From assembly GCF_905475465.1 (NCBI RefSeq), contig NC_062254.1:3182001-3246000 (forward strand): 64,000 nucleotides of DNA. Direction: 5' to 3'. The DNA comes from Pieris napi. Taxonomy: Eukaryota > Arthropoda > Insecta > Lepidoptera > Pieridae. Below are positions 32,566-45,215 of this stretch, one piece after another. Position numbers and translations under genes: made by a program. Position 1 is the first letter of the stretch; each line of letters begins with the position of its first letter. The notes under the pieces are model-generated. The model was not told the DNA's origin. It saw only the letters and a list, made by a program, of their open reading frames with translations, and did not search any database.

Positions 32566-33140
32566 CATCGATTCTACAACTACAGGGAATGTGAATTATT
32601 TATAGTATTTAATTATCAACATTAATTATTAATAAATTTATTATACGGTGAGCATAACACAAATCAGCTTTTTGGGAAGAACACGAAATTATTTTAAAGT
32701 AAAGAGTGAAATGATAGCCATTAATCGCGTTTTGATCCGATAAACTGTATTTTTATAATCCTTAAATTTATTTAATGAGTGAAGCTAAAATGATATTATT
32801 TTGGTATAATTACGCAATCTTTATTGTTTAAAACAGTTAAACGTTTTAAAACAAAATTTATAAACGAACAAATGTAGCAAATATAAAAGGATTTCGGCTG
32901 ATTAGTCCCGCTTCAGATTCTGGACCCTTTGCTACATTGTGTATTGTCGCAACATTAGGCAATTTGCACCGTAAATTTATTTTATTTACCCTTATAAATT
33001 GGTTGATATTTCGTTAATGACAACACTTTTCGTTATTCTACTTTTGCAATATAAGGAAGTGCTCCAATTTATCAGTTTTTTCAAGGCAGTGTATGGGCTG
33101 GTTTTCATAAATGATTAGCCGAAGATTGACATTTATGAAG

Positions 33141-33190
33141 TACTAACTGACCGGGCGAACTTCGTACCGTCTAACAGTCAATGAATGTCG
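33141..33190 (-). repeat. Helitron 3' end fragment
   Basis: ACTAACTGACCGGGCGAACT / CGTACCGTCTAACAGTC matches the 3' end of Helitron family H1, with the terminal CTAG changed to CTAA. Confidence 0.5.
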
Positions 33191-33207
33191 TGTTAGAGAT
33201 TAGTTAA

Positions 33208-33545
33208 AAATAATGTATGATTTTATTAAAGTAATACAATGAATACAAAACAAATATGAAGTTCACTACTATCACAGAATTGCAATACTCAACAGTACAA
33301 GGTGCCTTGATTTGTTTTTATAAGTAGCTTATATTTTCACCAGTTTATAAAAAATAAATTTCTGAACCCACGCATAAATATTTGACTACCAATATGTATG
33401 TCATCAGACACTACATTTTTTTAATCTAAAATATGACATTATCCGAATAACCTTTGTTTAAATACGTTCTTTAATCTAAGGAGAGTTTAGCGTGTCGACT
33501 GAATGAACATAAAATGTTTGACAGTTACGAAATTCATGAATTTTG
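33208..33545. repeat. Unclassified repeat, copy 2
   Basis: Diverged partner of 19530-19890, same order of conserved words. Confidence 0.6.
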
Positions 33546-33965
33546 TATTTGAATTTCGTATTTTTTCCAATATTTTAAAGACAACAAATCAAGAACGCTG
33601 AAAATCTGTGAAAAACGTGATTGGTTATCACAAAATAGTTATCTAATCTATCTAAATCTAATGAACACAACGCAAAAAATTGACCCTTTGTAATGTAGTT
33701 TTATTTCTGGCGAGAATAAATGATTCGATAGTCTAGATAACATTGAAGTTACGTAGTTAAGTTAAAACTTACGCAGGTGTGAGATACATAATCTTCATAA
33801 AACATAATTTAATTATAGACGTAGGTACACCTGTCCAAAGACAAGTTTTAATTGATATGAAGACCATAACCGAATAACATTATTACAAAGACAGAACAAA
33901 ACTGTATTGCTCCTGGATCATATAAATATATCTCTGCATACCTATATATGTATAGAAAAAAACAA

Positions 33966-34258
33966 CGGCGCTACAACCTTTTTAAGGTCTGCCCCTAAGA
34001 TTTCGTTATCTCTTTCGATGTCATTGATTATTTTCTATAGACAAGAAAAAAACAAAGAAACCTAGATCAGTAGGTGCCTGACATAAAGAACACTGTCGTT
34101 TCGGGTCTAAGATATTCCGGTTTCCTCACAATGTTTTCTTTCACCGTACGAGCGAGTCTAAAATCCGCACATGGACAAAAACTACATTGGTGTTGGTGCT
34201 CGAACCTGCGCTCTCAGGAATGAGAGTCGCACCCTAAAGCCACTAGGCCAACACTGCT
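33966..34258 (-). repeat. tRNA-derived SINE
   Basis: Minus-strand copy: ACGGCGCTACAACC, GGTTTCCTCACAATGTTTTC, TGAGAGTCGCACCCTAAAGC, CACTAGGCCAACACTGCT. TATAGAAA-like words on both sides may be a target duplication. Confidence 0.85.
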
Positions 34259-34964
34259 ATATATAGAAATTTAATTCGTTAATAAGACATGATAATGTGA
34301 TAAAAAAGAGAAATCTCCATACAATTAAAAGCTTATACAACTTGAAAGTTTAAAAATCCCTTTTGGATAAAGAAATCTATATAAACATTTTCGGTCTAGA
34401 TTTAAAATAATTTAACATTTATCGCACTTTTTCACCAAATTTGTTTCGATATCAATCGATTTGGGATTCCATTTTTTTTTTAAATTTAAATTTATCGCCG
34501 AACAGTTGACGCTGACATAATCGAAGTCATTCAAGTTCATATGCTTTATCCGTTCATAGTATCTGTTAAATATTTATATCGTCGCCGGGAAGGTTGCGCT
34601 CTGTTGCATGGGAATCGTGAGGTGGGAACCTTTCTTGAACTTTAATTACTTTTATGAGGTCAATAAGACTCGTTAGCAACTTGTAAATCGTACTGGGGGT
34701 TAGTTTTCCCTTACGTATGACATTTTTTGAAAGCATGAACACTATGATTGCAATTTAGAGAATATAAATTAACAATTAATTGCTTTTTGTAAAGGAGCTG
34801 TTCTAGTATTACGTAAGCAGAGTTACAGCAATTAATTTTTAATTTTAATAATATTTTTTTTTATAATAAACCCAGTTCAATAAAGAGGTTATTTGTTATA
34901 TATATCTAAGCTGTATGTGTGATATTGTTGTAATAGTGTTTGTTCCTCTTTACGGACAACGCGT

Positions 34965-35170
34965 TTTGGCGTTTTTTTTTAGAAATCTTACTGATATCAA
35001 GATTGAGCATTCTGATAAACGAGATAGATCTGGATATACATAGTTGCTTTCCTCACTATTTGAAATCAATTTTTCAAATTTATTTTTATGGTTTAAATCT
35101 ATTATCTCTCCGTGTTTGCCTATAAGTGCTTGTCACATTAAGTATTGTAATTTATTTGCCTTGTACAAAT
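34965..35170. repeat. Repeat related to 43.3 kb
   Basis: GATTGAGCATTCTGATAAAC, TGGATATACATAGTTGC and CACTATTTGAAAT recur in the same order, diverged, at 43305-43470. ORFs across it show no domain. Confidence 0.45.
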
Positions 35171-36744
35171 GTATTAGTGTAAATAAATGTTCGAGTATTA
35201 TGATTTATAAAGGCTTTCGGGCACATGCGCATTTCATGATAAATTCACGCATTTCAGTAAATAATGTTGACAAGTGTTTTCAAGTCGCTTTAATTCTTAT
35301 AACTTTTAATGCATATTTTTTTACGGTATTTTTTTAGACGGTAGTAGTACTGTTATAAGCTGGTTTTACAGTTCTCTGAATATCTGGCGTTATGGTACAA
35401 CTTGCATTTCCAACATATTTCTTTACATTGAAAATATTAAGTACTTATCTAGATTAATAAGTTACAAAATGCTTTACAACTTTTTTTTTAATGGCTTTTA
35501 TTTGTGCCAACCGGGCACAAGGTACTTCGCCAGTGTCGTGTAGATGAAGAAGGCACGAAGGAGACTTTACAACTTTATAACTTGTATGTAAATATAAAGG
35601 TTTCAGATCAGAGAGATTATAAGAGATCAAGTCAAGTGACATAAGTTAGAATTAAGCAATAACGTATATTGGGATGTCACCATAACTTCAGTGTTGTCAA
35701 TACTTTTGTAGTGTTTAAATATTAAGGAGATTGGTCACGTTATTTATTTGATTTTAATAATTACATTTTAAATTATAAAATTTAATGATTAGAGCATTTA
35801 GTAGTTTTATAAAATACAAGTTAATAAAATCATACTTCCTGCGGGATACCTAACAATTTGAACATTTTGAGGATAGTTAAAAATTTTGCCGTTTCAAAAG
35901 TTGACGGCCCTCAATATAACTGTCACCAAAGCAAAACACGACTGAGAGAAAAACCTTTAAATTGTGAAGAAGGCGGAAAGTAATAGTAAAAAGTAGAGAC
36001 TCTACATTTTATTAAAAAGACGGTAATTAAGAACATGACGGTAAAAAGACGGTACCGTATAAAACCTTATACAGACACTTGTTAATCCAAAAAGATAAAA
36101 TTCCAGCTTTTTGCTAACTCTAACTGTAATTGTCGCTAATGAGGCTGGACCACAATATACTAGCGTTTACCGTGTCTTTGTAGCTTTAAATGCGGTTCCA
36201 ATCACTCGATTTCCAGCGAAAACATATTTTCAGGTACACAAGAGGAAGTGGTTTTTGACTGACTTTATTTGAATTCGATATTTAAACTATTTACAACAGT
36301 GTTTTCCTCGCCCCACAGGTTGGCAATTTGATTATTAAGGCGGGAAATTCGAAAATGGACTCAGCTTTTCATTATATGTCTTGAAAATTTAAATATTGTG
36401 TTTCGTCAACGATTTCCTAGTGATTTCTTAAGTGAACGATTCAATTTTTAATATTAAAAATTATGCATGTTACTAAATGGGCCTAAGAATTTTATAAAGG
36501 CTAAGGTGGGGAAGATTTACCGTCTCCTTGCAGCCGCACTACGCAAGTTGTATGACGACACGCGAATGCAGTAGGAAACTCGCGCGCATGTTTCAAATTC
36601 CATAACTCAGACGCTAATTGACGCAGCCAAATACTGTTTCTCACGGTTAATTATTTTTTATGATAAATACGGAGAATGTGAGAGCATTCTTCATTGCAAT
36701 AAAATAGAAATGAAGCCGGTCCAAGTGTATTTTTTTTATATAAA
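35171..36744. other. No recognisable feature
   Basis: A 62-codon minus-strand frame at 35.45-35.64 kb and the GC-richer 36.50-36.60 kb patch were read and not assigned. Confidence 0.45.
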
Positions 36745-36832
36745 ATGGGCAAACGGGCAGGAGGCTCACCTCGTGAGATAGAAACTCGCATTGCCAGAGC
36801 GCTCGCAAATGCGATGCTAGCCTTTTAAGAAT
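36745..36832 (-). repeat. Jockey-type LINE tail fragment
   Basis: GGGCAAACGGGCAGGAGGCT ... GCATTGCCAGAGCGCTCGC, then the end of the coding region. Confidence 0.8.
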
Positions 36833-36944
36833 TGTTTCATGGAATGCAATGCTTATTGCTATAGATAGCTATACAATTATATTATTAAATTTTATTTCAA
36901 ATTTCATCACATACTTACTATTCAATTATTCATATAAACTGGTA

Positions 36945-37216
36945 AAGTAAACCCCCCTATAACGCGATATCCCTATAACGCGTTTTGGTATAACGCGATT
37001 TCAGTTCCCCATATAACGCGGAGATTTCACAAGTTATATTTAGTGTAAAATTTATAATGATTTGTCAAGACCATAATTTAGTTTTACGTAACTTTGCACC
37101 TGTTTCAATTGTGTTAGTTTATGAATTGTTAAAAAAAACTATTTTACGAGAAAACTCCTACAACGCGATTACCTATAACGCGGTCCGGGTCTATTGCGTT
37201 ATAGGGGGGATTACTG
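36945..37216. mobile_element. TA-flanked MITE with TATAACGCG array
   Basis: Inverted ends AGTAAACCCCCCTATAACGC / GCGTTATAGGGGGGATTACT flanked by TA at 36943-36944 and 37217-37218. TATAACGCG occurs at 36958, 36974, 36989, 37012 and 37174, with a related inverted word in the right end. 272 bp, no transposase. Likely a non-autonomous pogo/Tc1-type element. Confidence 0.78.
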
Positions 37217-37678
37217 TACTAACAAAATTAGTTATGTACAATTCTAAATCCATTCACATAATGCTAGCAAACATACAAAAACTTTTCCCAATATGTGGTT
37301 TCTGAAACGTACAAACAAATTAAAACTATTTTGTTGGAATTGGCAGTAAAGTGGCGGCGTATTTGAACCTATTCAAAACTACCAAAACCAAACTAAATCG
37401 CAAATTATATACGAGATTTTTTTTTTATATCACTATCAGAACCTCACTAAATCAAGCTTGTTTACACACACACGCTCACAAATACACACCCACACTCTAC
37501 GCATTCACTCTGTATATATTATTGTTTAGTCTGTAATCTTTTAATTGGCGTTTTCATTTAAAAATTATTTTGTAGTTAAATCAGTTGGACACTGGCACAC
37601 TTTTGTGTCTCTTTCACTGTCCTCTCAGACGCAATACGACGCGCCACCAGAGGCCAATTTTATTAATTAAAAAATAAA

Positions 37679-37943
37679 TCAGTGACGCTACAACCGTTTT
37701 AGGTCTGGGCCTCGCATTTCTGTATGTTTCATGATCATTTGTACATCTAATAGACGAGTGGATGATCAGCCGTCGACTTTTTGGGTCTAAGGCAAGCCGG
37801 TTTCCTCACGATGTTTTCCTTCACCGTTCGAGCGAATGTTATACGCGCAGATAGACAAATAGTACAAAGGTGCATAGCCGGGGATCAAATCTACGACCTC
37901 AGGGATGAGAGTCGCACGCTGAAACCACTAAGCCAACGCTGCT
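37679..37943 (-). repeat. tRNA-derived SINE
   Basis: Minus-strand, nearly full-length: CAGTGACGCTACAACC, GGTCTGGGCCTCGCATTTCT, GCCGTCGACTTTTTGGGTCT, TGCATAGCCGGGGATCAAAT, GAAACCACTAAGCCAACGC. Confidence 0.88.
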
Positions 37944-38847
37944 CAATTTTTTAAATTAGAAGTCAATAATAATAATAACACTAAACAATTTCAAAAATCT
38001 TATTATGCGTAATCTGTGTTCTAGGAATTCATCGAACAAATTATAAATCAATTTATATTCTAAGCATAAAAACACGAAGCTGTTGGTGGTATTTTTTTTA
38101 ACAAAATTACCAGAAATTGCTCTAAATCTATTGGTTCTAAATATAATATATTTTTAATCACTGTCAAACTTATCGTGACTGTCAGAGGGCACCAGAACTT
38201 GAAGCCGATCCCCTATCTATATTAAAATTCAGTTTAAAAAGACTTCTGTCAAATTCAATGACACGTTCTAGGTAACTGTGGGTAGACTAGTGTGCTTGGC
38301 CGATATATAGTATTCCAAAACAATTTTTGTGGTCTTATGTAAAGCAGTTTGCTCTGGAGTGGCTATAGAGTGCTCGTCGCACGGATGCGCATCAAAGGAA
38401 AACGTGAAGAAACGCTATTATTTGGCCCGAAAATTGACCACCAACTTGCCCATTAAGAAATTGTTACGAAACACACAAAACTGATATGAGCTATAGGATA
38501 TTTTCTTTTCTAATATAATTTTAATATGTTATGCCCACTGAAAGTGGCTTTATATAAGCGTAATATGTATACTACAACATATAAAGGTAATATATTGAAA
38601 TCGTACTAGCGTTGACCCTTGAGAAGTTCCTCGAAAGTTTTTAAAAACGTTCGCAAAAATGGAACTTCAATTTTCAGCTATTTACCTAATCCACGCCTCG
38701 GTATCTTACGAGGAAATTCTTGAGCAAATAAAGTTGAATAGCTGAGTCATAGCGAAACGTATCCAAGTTTAAAAGGAGTCCATGTTTAAACTGACAATAG
38801 AGTGTAGAAGTATGCTTTTCGTCAATAAGAACGAAACAGTACGTAAT

Positions 38848-38995
38848 TTTTGAAGTTATACTTCTTAATAACGCGCCAAGCGTTATGGAAAAATGATGAG
38901 TAAATTTTTACTGACCTGAAGTTAGCTATAGCCAACATTTTAGTTTTTTCTATTGTTAGTGTCGCTTTTTCTACAAACATAGAATAACATTTTTA
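38848..38995. repeat. Copy of the GGCGCG/GAAGTTATACTTC repeat
   Basis: TGAAGTTATACTTCTTAATA, ACGCGCCAAGCGTTATGGAA, GATGAGTAAATTTTTACTG and TAGCTATAGCCAACATTTT parallel 5.78-5.99 kb. Confidence 0.65.
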
Positions 38996-39418
38996 TCTTT
39001 TAACTGCAATATTAAAACAAAAAAGTTTAATCTGAATTTTAAATTATAAACCTGACCTGTTTCGCTGCTTTATATTCCGCTGTTGCTAAATTAAGAACGT
39101 TTGAGACTTAAAAGCTATTAACAACTATACAAACTACAGGTTAAGACGCTTGTCTTGGATTAGGATTTTGCAAAGACGTAATGCCAGACGTAAGACTTTA
39201 CATCAATGAACAATGAGGATATTGATATTTGCCACCTCACCAAGGAAAATGTGACAAAGTATTTGAAGAGGCGGGAAGACTCTAATTTTGTTAAAGCACT
39301 AATTTGAAATATTAAGTATTATTTGTTGTTTCAAATGTTAAATTTCAGTTTTATTTAGTTTTTTAATGATATTTTTGTCTATAAATGTACTTACCTGTTT
39401 TCTGTTTCATATATATAT

Positions 39419-39446
39419 TGTATATATATATATATATATATATATG
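39419..39446. repeat. (TA)n microsatellite
   Basis: About 14 TA units, the longest uninterrupted dinucleotide run in the window. Confidence 0.9.
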
Positions 39447-40139
39447 TAATCTGTTTTGGCTTTCTGTATTGTCTAAGAGTTTTGTTTTACGTTAATTAAA
39501 TAAAAATAATATTTACGTATAATTAAATAAATAAACAATTAGAACTTAGGAATATTTTATCCTCTTCGACATTTCTCGTGTGATTGGATTTTATTGATGC
39601 TTAGTGTATAATAAACCAAGCTTCTCTCGTATCCGTAGAACTAAATAAGGAGTTAACTAAGTTTCAAAGTAAAGTTTTCTCCCAGACGTCCGATAATAAA
39701 AATCCTATATGTTCTATTAAGACAACATCACGAATTTATTTACAACTGTGTATACAAAAAAGTTTCGTAAAGATCAAAGAGTGGAATTTAACTAAATGTT
39801 AAAAACAAAAAGATTTGCTAAATTCTTCTTCTAAAAATTTCGTTCTTATTTTAATTCGCCTGGATAAAACACCAATAAATACTGCCTAAAAGCCTAAATT
39901 AGTTTATTAATGTTATGTCACGTTTAATATTAATTTGACTGAAATATTGTGGACTCACTCAATGCCTATTAGAGGTTAAAATATTTAAACTAGTTAACAT
40001 GAGGTGATTTTTGTTACAATCATTTTTCTCAGACTTCTAGAAAAATACTAAATTGATAGGTGTTATGTTGGAATTGGTGTCACATTTATTTTTATTAACC
40101 TTATAAAAAAGGTGTATAGAAGAAATAGAAGCATCGAGA

Positions 40140-40260
40140 ATGAAAGCCATATTATATAGAGTCAGTTGGAAAAAGCTGGAGGAGCCTTTCCCCGTGAAGG
40201 GGTTCCGATCGACGATACTAAAGGAAGCTAGGATATAGGATTACAAGATAAATAAAAGAA
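40140..40260 (+). pseudogene. Possible LINE ORF2 C-terminal remnant
   Basis: Plus strand reads RVSWKKLEEPFPVKGFR then a stop, resembling the W(R/K)KLEEAF end of RTE-type reverse transcriptase proteins, followed by AATAAA. Short and isolated. Confidence 0.35.
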
Positions 40261-40733
40261 TGTATAAAATTATTAAATATTATAAAATCGACGCTGTATA
40301 TTATTATTTATTTGTCATGATTGGAAATTAAACGGGCTTTTTATTGTTTTATTATTAGTTAATTTTTATGTTTTAGGTAATTTAATTGTAGTTTAATGTA
40401 TTATCTGTTCAAAGTTATTTACGTCAGTTATTTTGTAAATTAGCTGACGGTAAGTCATGATCTCAATATCCTGTCATGTCCACAGACTAAAACCTCCTGA
40501 GTGTAACTTAGGGCTGAACATATAATAAAATATTCGTAAAACAATACTGAATGTTAAACATTAAAAACCTCTTACGAAATAATTAATGAAAAATCTTTTA
40601 TTGTGCTTTATTTAATCCTCATAAGTTAAAGTTAGCTTTCATTACATTAATTCGACTATTATGTTAGTATAGAAATATGTAAATAAAATAGATATGATAT
40701 CTCTATTTTTTACTAATATTATAAATATATATA

Positions 40734-40924
40734 GGGGGGGTCTATTTTCTTATTTGGTGAATACGTCAACATTAGTAATTATTTACTTTTTTACACATAT
40801 TACCCACACGTTGTCTATGCTTGAAAACGAAATGCATTTTCAAGGATTCCTACTGCTTACTTTTCCTGACAACAGGAGGGGGTAAATTGCAGTAAATCTG
40901 CTTACGTTATACTTGAATGGCCCC
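40734..40924. repeat. MITE, partial copy of the 3.9-kb element
   Basis: Shares ATTTTCTTATTTGGTGA, ATTATTTACTTTTTTACACA, GTCTATGCTTGAAAACGAAA and the right end ...CTTGAATGGCCCC. The left end is missing; only five Gs stand where the 3.9-kb copy has fifteen. Confidence 0.75.
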
Positions 40925-41014
40925 TTTGATTATTTGTTGAAAGATTCAAACTGATTTTTTGTATTGAATAGCCCATAACAATACGAAGTAATTGAAATAA
41001 TGGGTTAAACCGAA

Positions 41015-41148
41015 GGGCACAGCTAGTTTGATAAGTCCCTAGCAGTGCTTTGATTTCCCTACTTTTACTCATATAACGCTGAAGAATTTGATGACATCAC
41101 GATGTTACTGAAATAACAGATGACACCGCAGGGCACAGCTAGTTTGAT
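41015..41148 (+). repeat. Two Helitron-like 3' ends in direct repeat
   Basis: GGGCACAGCTAG followed by TTTGAT occurs at 41015 and 41131, each preceded by an ACCG-type word. Each could be the CTAG terminus of a short Helitron; 5' ends were not located. Confidence 0.45.
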
Positions 41149-41944
41149 ATAATTGTGGCAATAAGTTTTATTATGCCAGAAATTTGAGAGTATTAAAAGA
41201 AAGTTTATATTCGCTAACATATCATTAACAGTTATAATCAGTGGTAGGTCGTACAAAAAGTATTACCCTGTGTACAAACTGTACGGTGAAGCAGGCATCA
41301 CACTAGTGTTTCAAAGCAAGAGACCATTAAACAAACCTTATTTATTTTATATTTCGAATGCGGGAATATCCTGCCGAACTGCTTTTAAATTTTCCTAGAT
41401 CTAAAACAGTCTTGAAATGAAATTTCAAAAGTCACAGCCCTACCAACCAAGGCTACGAGACATTTCAAATGCGACACACGTATTGGTATGCGCTATACGT
41501 TGTTCCAGGTTGTTCAATCACTATGCACCATTGTAATTATATTACCTGCGTATATGTAGTATCCAGCAGACATACAATTATATTTAATACTTAGGGGCAC
41601 AACGGACCACTGAGCATGACTGCCAAACGTTAATTTCAATTACAAGAGTTTTACAAATATTCTGTATTGCCAGTTATTTGGCCCGTTCTTTTTTCTTTGA
41701 CGTTAATAAATTTATATTATTTATTATAATAATTGTATTATTTCATTTGGTCAGCTATCAGTCATTAAAATTATGTTTTATTGGCCTAATGAAAGTACCT
41801 AACAACCAAAACCTTGCAGTTAATAAAATTCAAAATTCAAAAATCTTTTAATCATATATATAGGTAACACATTGTACACTTAGGACTCGTCAGTAAAGAA
41901 ATAAATATTAATGCTTAATTTTACATTCAGTGCCAGTTCTCAAA

Positions 41945-42313
41945 TCTTAATTTTGTATAAATTACGTGTCACGTTGTTTGTCCGCTATGGACTCCTAACC
42001 GATTTCAATCAAATTTGCACACCGTGTGGAGTTCGATCTAACTTAAAAGATAGGATAGCTTACATCTCAATTTATACCCGCAAAATTATTTTATTGCAAA
42101 ATATTTGTTTATTATTTGATAGTCACAATTCCAACAGATGGCGCTTTGTTGAAAGTACCAACGTTTCAAATAAGCTACAATTTAATGGCATAACCACCAA
42201 AAAAGCATGGTGGTCCCCATGACTGCTGTTCGCCTACCGTTTCCCATAAATAGGTTACTACTATGTAATATAACTAAAACCTTAGCCACAGCAACGCTTG
42301 GCCGGTCTACTAG
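41945..42313 (+). mobile_element. Non-autonomous Helitron, family H2
   Basis: Starts TCTTAATTTTGTATAAATTA after host A and ends with a GCCACAGCAACGCTTGGC hairpin, then GGTCTACTAG before host T. Inverse copy at 49.76-50.10 kb, fragment at 29.05 kb. The ORF across it is not a gene. Confidence 0.75.
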
Positions 42314-42929
42314 TATAATATAAATTCTTAACAAAAATTATAACCGAAATAAAATTCACTGATAATAATATTAAATAATAAAAGCTTCGCTAACATTTAG
42401 TACGTAATTTTAGATATTTATTTTTTTATTATCGAATTTTTATAGCACACTAGTTACCTGCAGCCAGTTCTTCAGATTGTCTTCCAACATAGTTATAGCC
42501 CTAATAACATTTTCTATTTGTATTGATTGACCTTATGTAAGAGAATTAAATATATAAAGTGTCTATTCGTTTATTAACACATAAACCTAGCTCATCCACA
42601 CACGAGAGGTCTGTTATAAATGGCCACCAGTCCAGCAACAAATTTAATAAAATTAATGATTGTTTTATTGAACTGGTGACAAACGATTCCACATGTTTAA
42701 CGCCGGTGATCAATCACAGTGGCACGCTTGGCTGCCTTTGAATGCTCGCAATTAGGCGCCATGTGGCCAAACAAGTAACAGCCCCTATATATCATACTTT
42801 ACATCTATTACACTTCTAACGGGAAAGAGGAAATATCTTTACGAAAATATATAATACAGCTGACACATTTCATGAACGAAAATACCTGTACTGTTTAAAT
42901 TGAAGGAATCGATTTAAACGCGATTTAAC
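42314..42929. other. No recognisable feature
   Basis: AT-rich; one 60-codon frame without motif. Confidence 0.45.
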
Positions 42930-43265
42930 ATTATTTAATCAAACTCAAACTCAAAATAAATATATTCATATAGGTAAACAAGTACACTTATGAACGTAAG
43001 AAAAGAAGTTAAATTAATTGTATTTATTTTGAGTCACACAAATTCTTTGAACTGGAGCAAATCAATCCCAAGGATTAGGATCATTTAAATTTTCGTCAAA
43101 TTTATAAAAAGATTTATTGATTTATTTACGTTTAACGAGGGCTTTGAATTTATTTAGTGATAAGTCTCCAATTTCGCTTGGGAATTTGTTGTAAAAACGA
43201 ATACAATTTCCATATAAGGAGTGGTTTATCTACTGACGAGTTAAAAAAAACATTCATGGTTCTAT
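42930..43265 (-). pseudogene. LINE C-terminal remnant with (TTTGAG)n tail
   Basis: Minus strand encodes IRFYNKFPSEIGDLSLNKFK, the FYNKxPxxIxxLxLxxFK end of a moth LINE polyprotein, then a 3' UTR ending AAATATATTTATTTTGAG with TTTGAG repeats (42937-42960). Confidence 0.6.
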
Positions 43266-43304
43266 GAGTATATTTAATAGCTTTATCGGTTTGGCTTCAG
43301 TTTT

Positions 43305-43470
43305 GGCCAAAACTCACCGATATTCAGATTGAGCATTCTAATTAACGAGCTAGGAGTGGATATCCGTTGCTTCCTGCTATTTGAAAATTTTTGAATCTGT
43401 TTTTCTTCTTTTCTTAGCCATAAACTTGTTTATTTTCTCTATCTGTGCCGAGAGTTAGCAAGCTTTTGTA
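43305..43470. repeat. Repeat related to 34.97 kb
   Basis: GATTGAGCATTCTAATTAAC, GGATATCCGTTGCTTCCTGC and CTATTTGAAAATT parallel 34.99-35.07 kb. Confidence 0.45.
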
Positions 43471-44107
43471 AATAAAATAACACATTAATTTGATGTTTAT
43501 GTCTGCAAACAAAGTAAAAACTGAAGATTATATTTTGTCCTGCTATTAGCAACCCTACATAATAATGTTTCTTATACATGTATACTCTGTGGACGTGTGA
43601 CAATTGTCTTTGGTACCTGGTTTGTAATTTGATTATGGAAGCTTGGGGGTTTACAATATTTAAACAAAACGAACTAGCGTTTTGCTTATCTAAAGAAGCG
43701 TCTAAAATGTTTTGAAAATATTAAATCATCAATTGTTTAATTAAATAATTTTAATATACGGTATTTTAAATGGTTTACAAAAGCCATTACTGATATTCGT
43801 TAATAGCATGCAAAACCATTAACTTTCCGATCATTTATAAACTTGACGTATCTCAACGTTTTAGGTATTTTAATTTAAGGGTGGTGCTGACCCCATACAG
43901 GGCTGTCAATTTCTGCGCTTGTTTTTATAACGCTATATTATTTTGTAAATTATCTTCTAATTATCTTCTTTTACTTGGGCGCACGAACAATACATACTCA
44001 ACACTGACAATTAAGAACATAGAATATATGTCGAATTGATAAGGATAATAATCCTTCGGGTTATTTAAGTCGGTCAGAGATATTGTGATAATTTTTATCG
44101 TAGAATA

Positions 44108-44275
44108 CAATAATTCGACTTAGGGTCCTTCAAGAAACGAGCGTACCAATTCTTGAAAGGCCGGCAACGCACTTGCGAGCCTTCTGGCAGTGTGAGTGTC
44201 CATGGGCGGTATCACTTAACATCAGGTGAGCCTCCTGCCCGTTTGCCTTATATTACATAAAAAATACATTAAAAA
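44108..44275 (+). repeat. Jockey-type LINE tail fragment
   Basis: AATTCGACTTAGGGTCCTTC, GAAAGGCCGGCAACGCACTT, GTCCATGGGCGGTATCACTT, AACATCAGGTGAGCCTCCTG; well preserved. Confidence 0.88.
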
Positions 44276-45059
44276 AAACAAAAAAAAAAACAATTAATAA
44301 CAATTATTCATTTTTAGATGGGTACGTGTCACAATCTGTTTAAATGTTGATATATATACAAATTATACAAAAGAATGTACAAATATAAACACAATAAAAT
44401 AATAACTTTCTGACATGAAAACCTCTTTGTGTCTCTTGTGTATGTCAATGTGTCTTTTCCTTAATAAAATTTTCATAATTTGTCAAGAAATGTTCTTATA
44501 TTTATATCCTTTCAGGAAATTAAGTTAGCCTTAAATTACTTCTTAGTCTTAAGTTAGGCAAATAATGTTAAACAAATTGTAGAGGAGTAAGTCCAATTCA
44601 TCCGTGAGCAGATGTCCAGGTCAACGAGATATGGAATCACATACAGGTTTCGTTTTCCCGCTAGGAACTTGACATTTTAAATTCATAGGGGGCGCGTAAT
44701 ACTATTAAATATTTGGCAGCCCTAACCCTCCGTATTAAACAGTGACTCATGCTAACTCACGATATGGAGCCGTAGACACGTATTTTACTGGAAACCACGC
44801 GTTCTCTTTATTCCATTTTTAGCCAGCAGCTAAGTGTTAGGGCTGTTTTGTATTTTTGACAGCTAAAGGGTTAACTTACCGTAGCCGGTAGAGCTTTGTT
44901 CTGAAAAGAGAAATGCTTAATTAATATTTATTCCACGAGGGTAAGATTCTGTTTAGAGGGGAAGTGGGCTAGGATAGGGATAGTCTGACTACTAGTTTTG
45001 AATAGGTGCAAATAGGCATATTTTTTTTTTAAATTACACAACATGTATTTTTTTTTATA

Positions 45060-45215
45060 TAATAGGGGGGCAAACGAGCTTGCGGGACGACCAAAAAGGG
45101 CAGTCTGCGCAGCCCATAGACACCCATGTTTAGTGGGTGCGTTGCCGGCCTTTGAGGGAGGAGTAGATTCGCTTTTTGAACATTTGGAGGTCGTATCTCT
45201 GAGGGAAGACCCCCA
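45060..45215 (-). repeat. LINE 3' tail, second family
   Basis: Close partner of 10.82-10.99 kb. Three overlapping frames across it are shadows. Confidence 0.75.

Larger units (their letters stand above)
30732..33140. other. Intergenic DNA around the pogo-like MITE and a LINE scrap
   Basis: Nothing else recognised; short frames at 30.7-30.9 and 32.1-32.3 kb lack motifs. Confidence 0.45.
37944..40139. other. No gene; repeat copy at 38.85 kb and TA run at 39.42 kb
   Basis: The less AT-rich 38.33-38.45 kb segment was read in all frames without a match. Confidence 0.4.

Noticed and set aside
37441..37510. CA-rich repeats (ACACACACAC, CACACCCACACTC) as a CRISPR-like or telomeric array
   Set aside because: Irregular short units without spacers; simple-sequence DNA only.
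39419..39446. TA run as a replication origin or scaffold attachment signal
   Set aside because: Ordinary microsatellite; nothing around it supports a special role.
41911..42222. 103-codon plus-strand ORF
   Set aside because: It lies almost wholly within a non-autonomous Helitron; the inverse copy at 49.8-50.1 kb does not conserve the frame.
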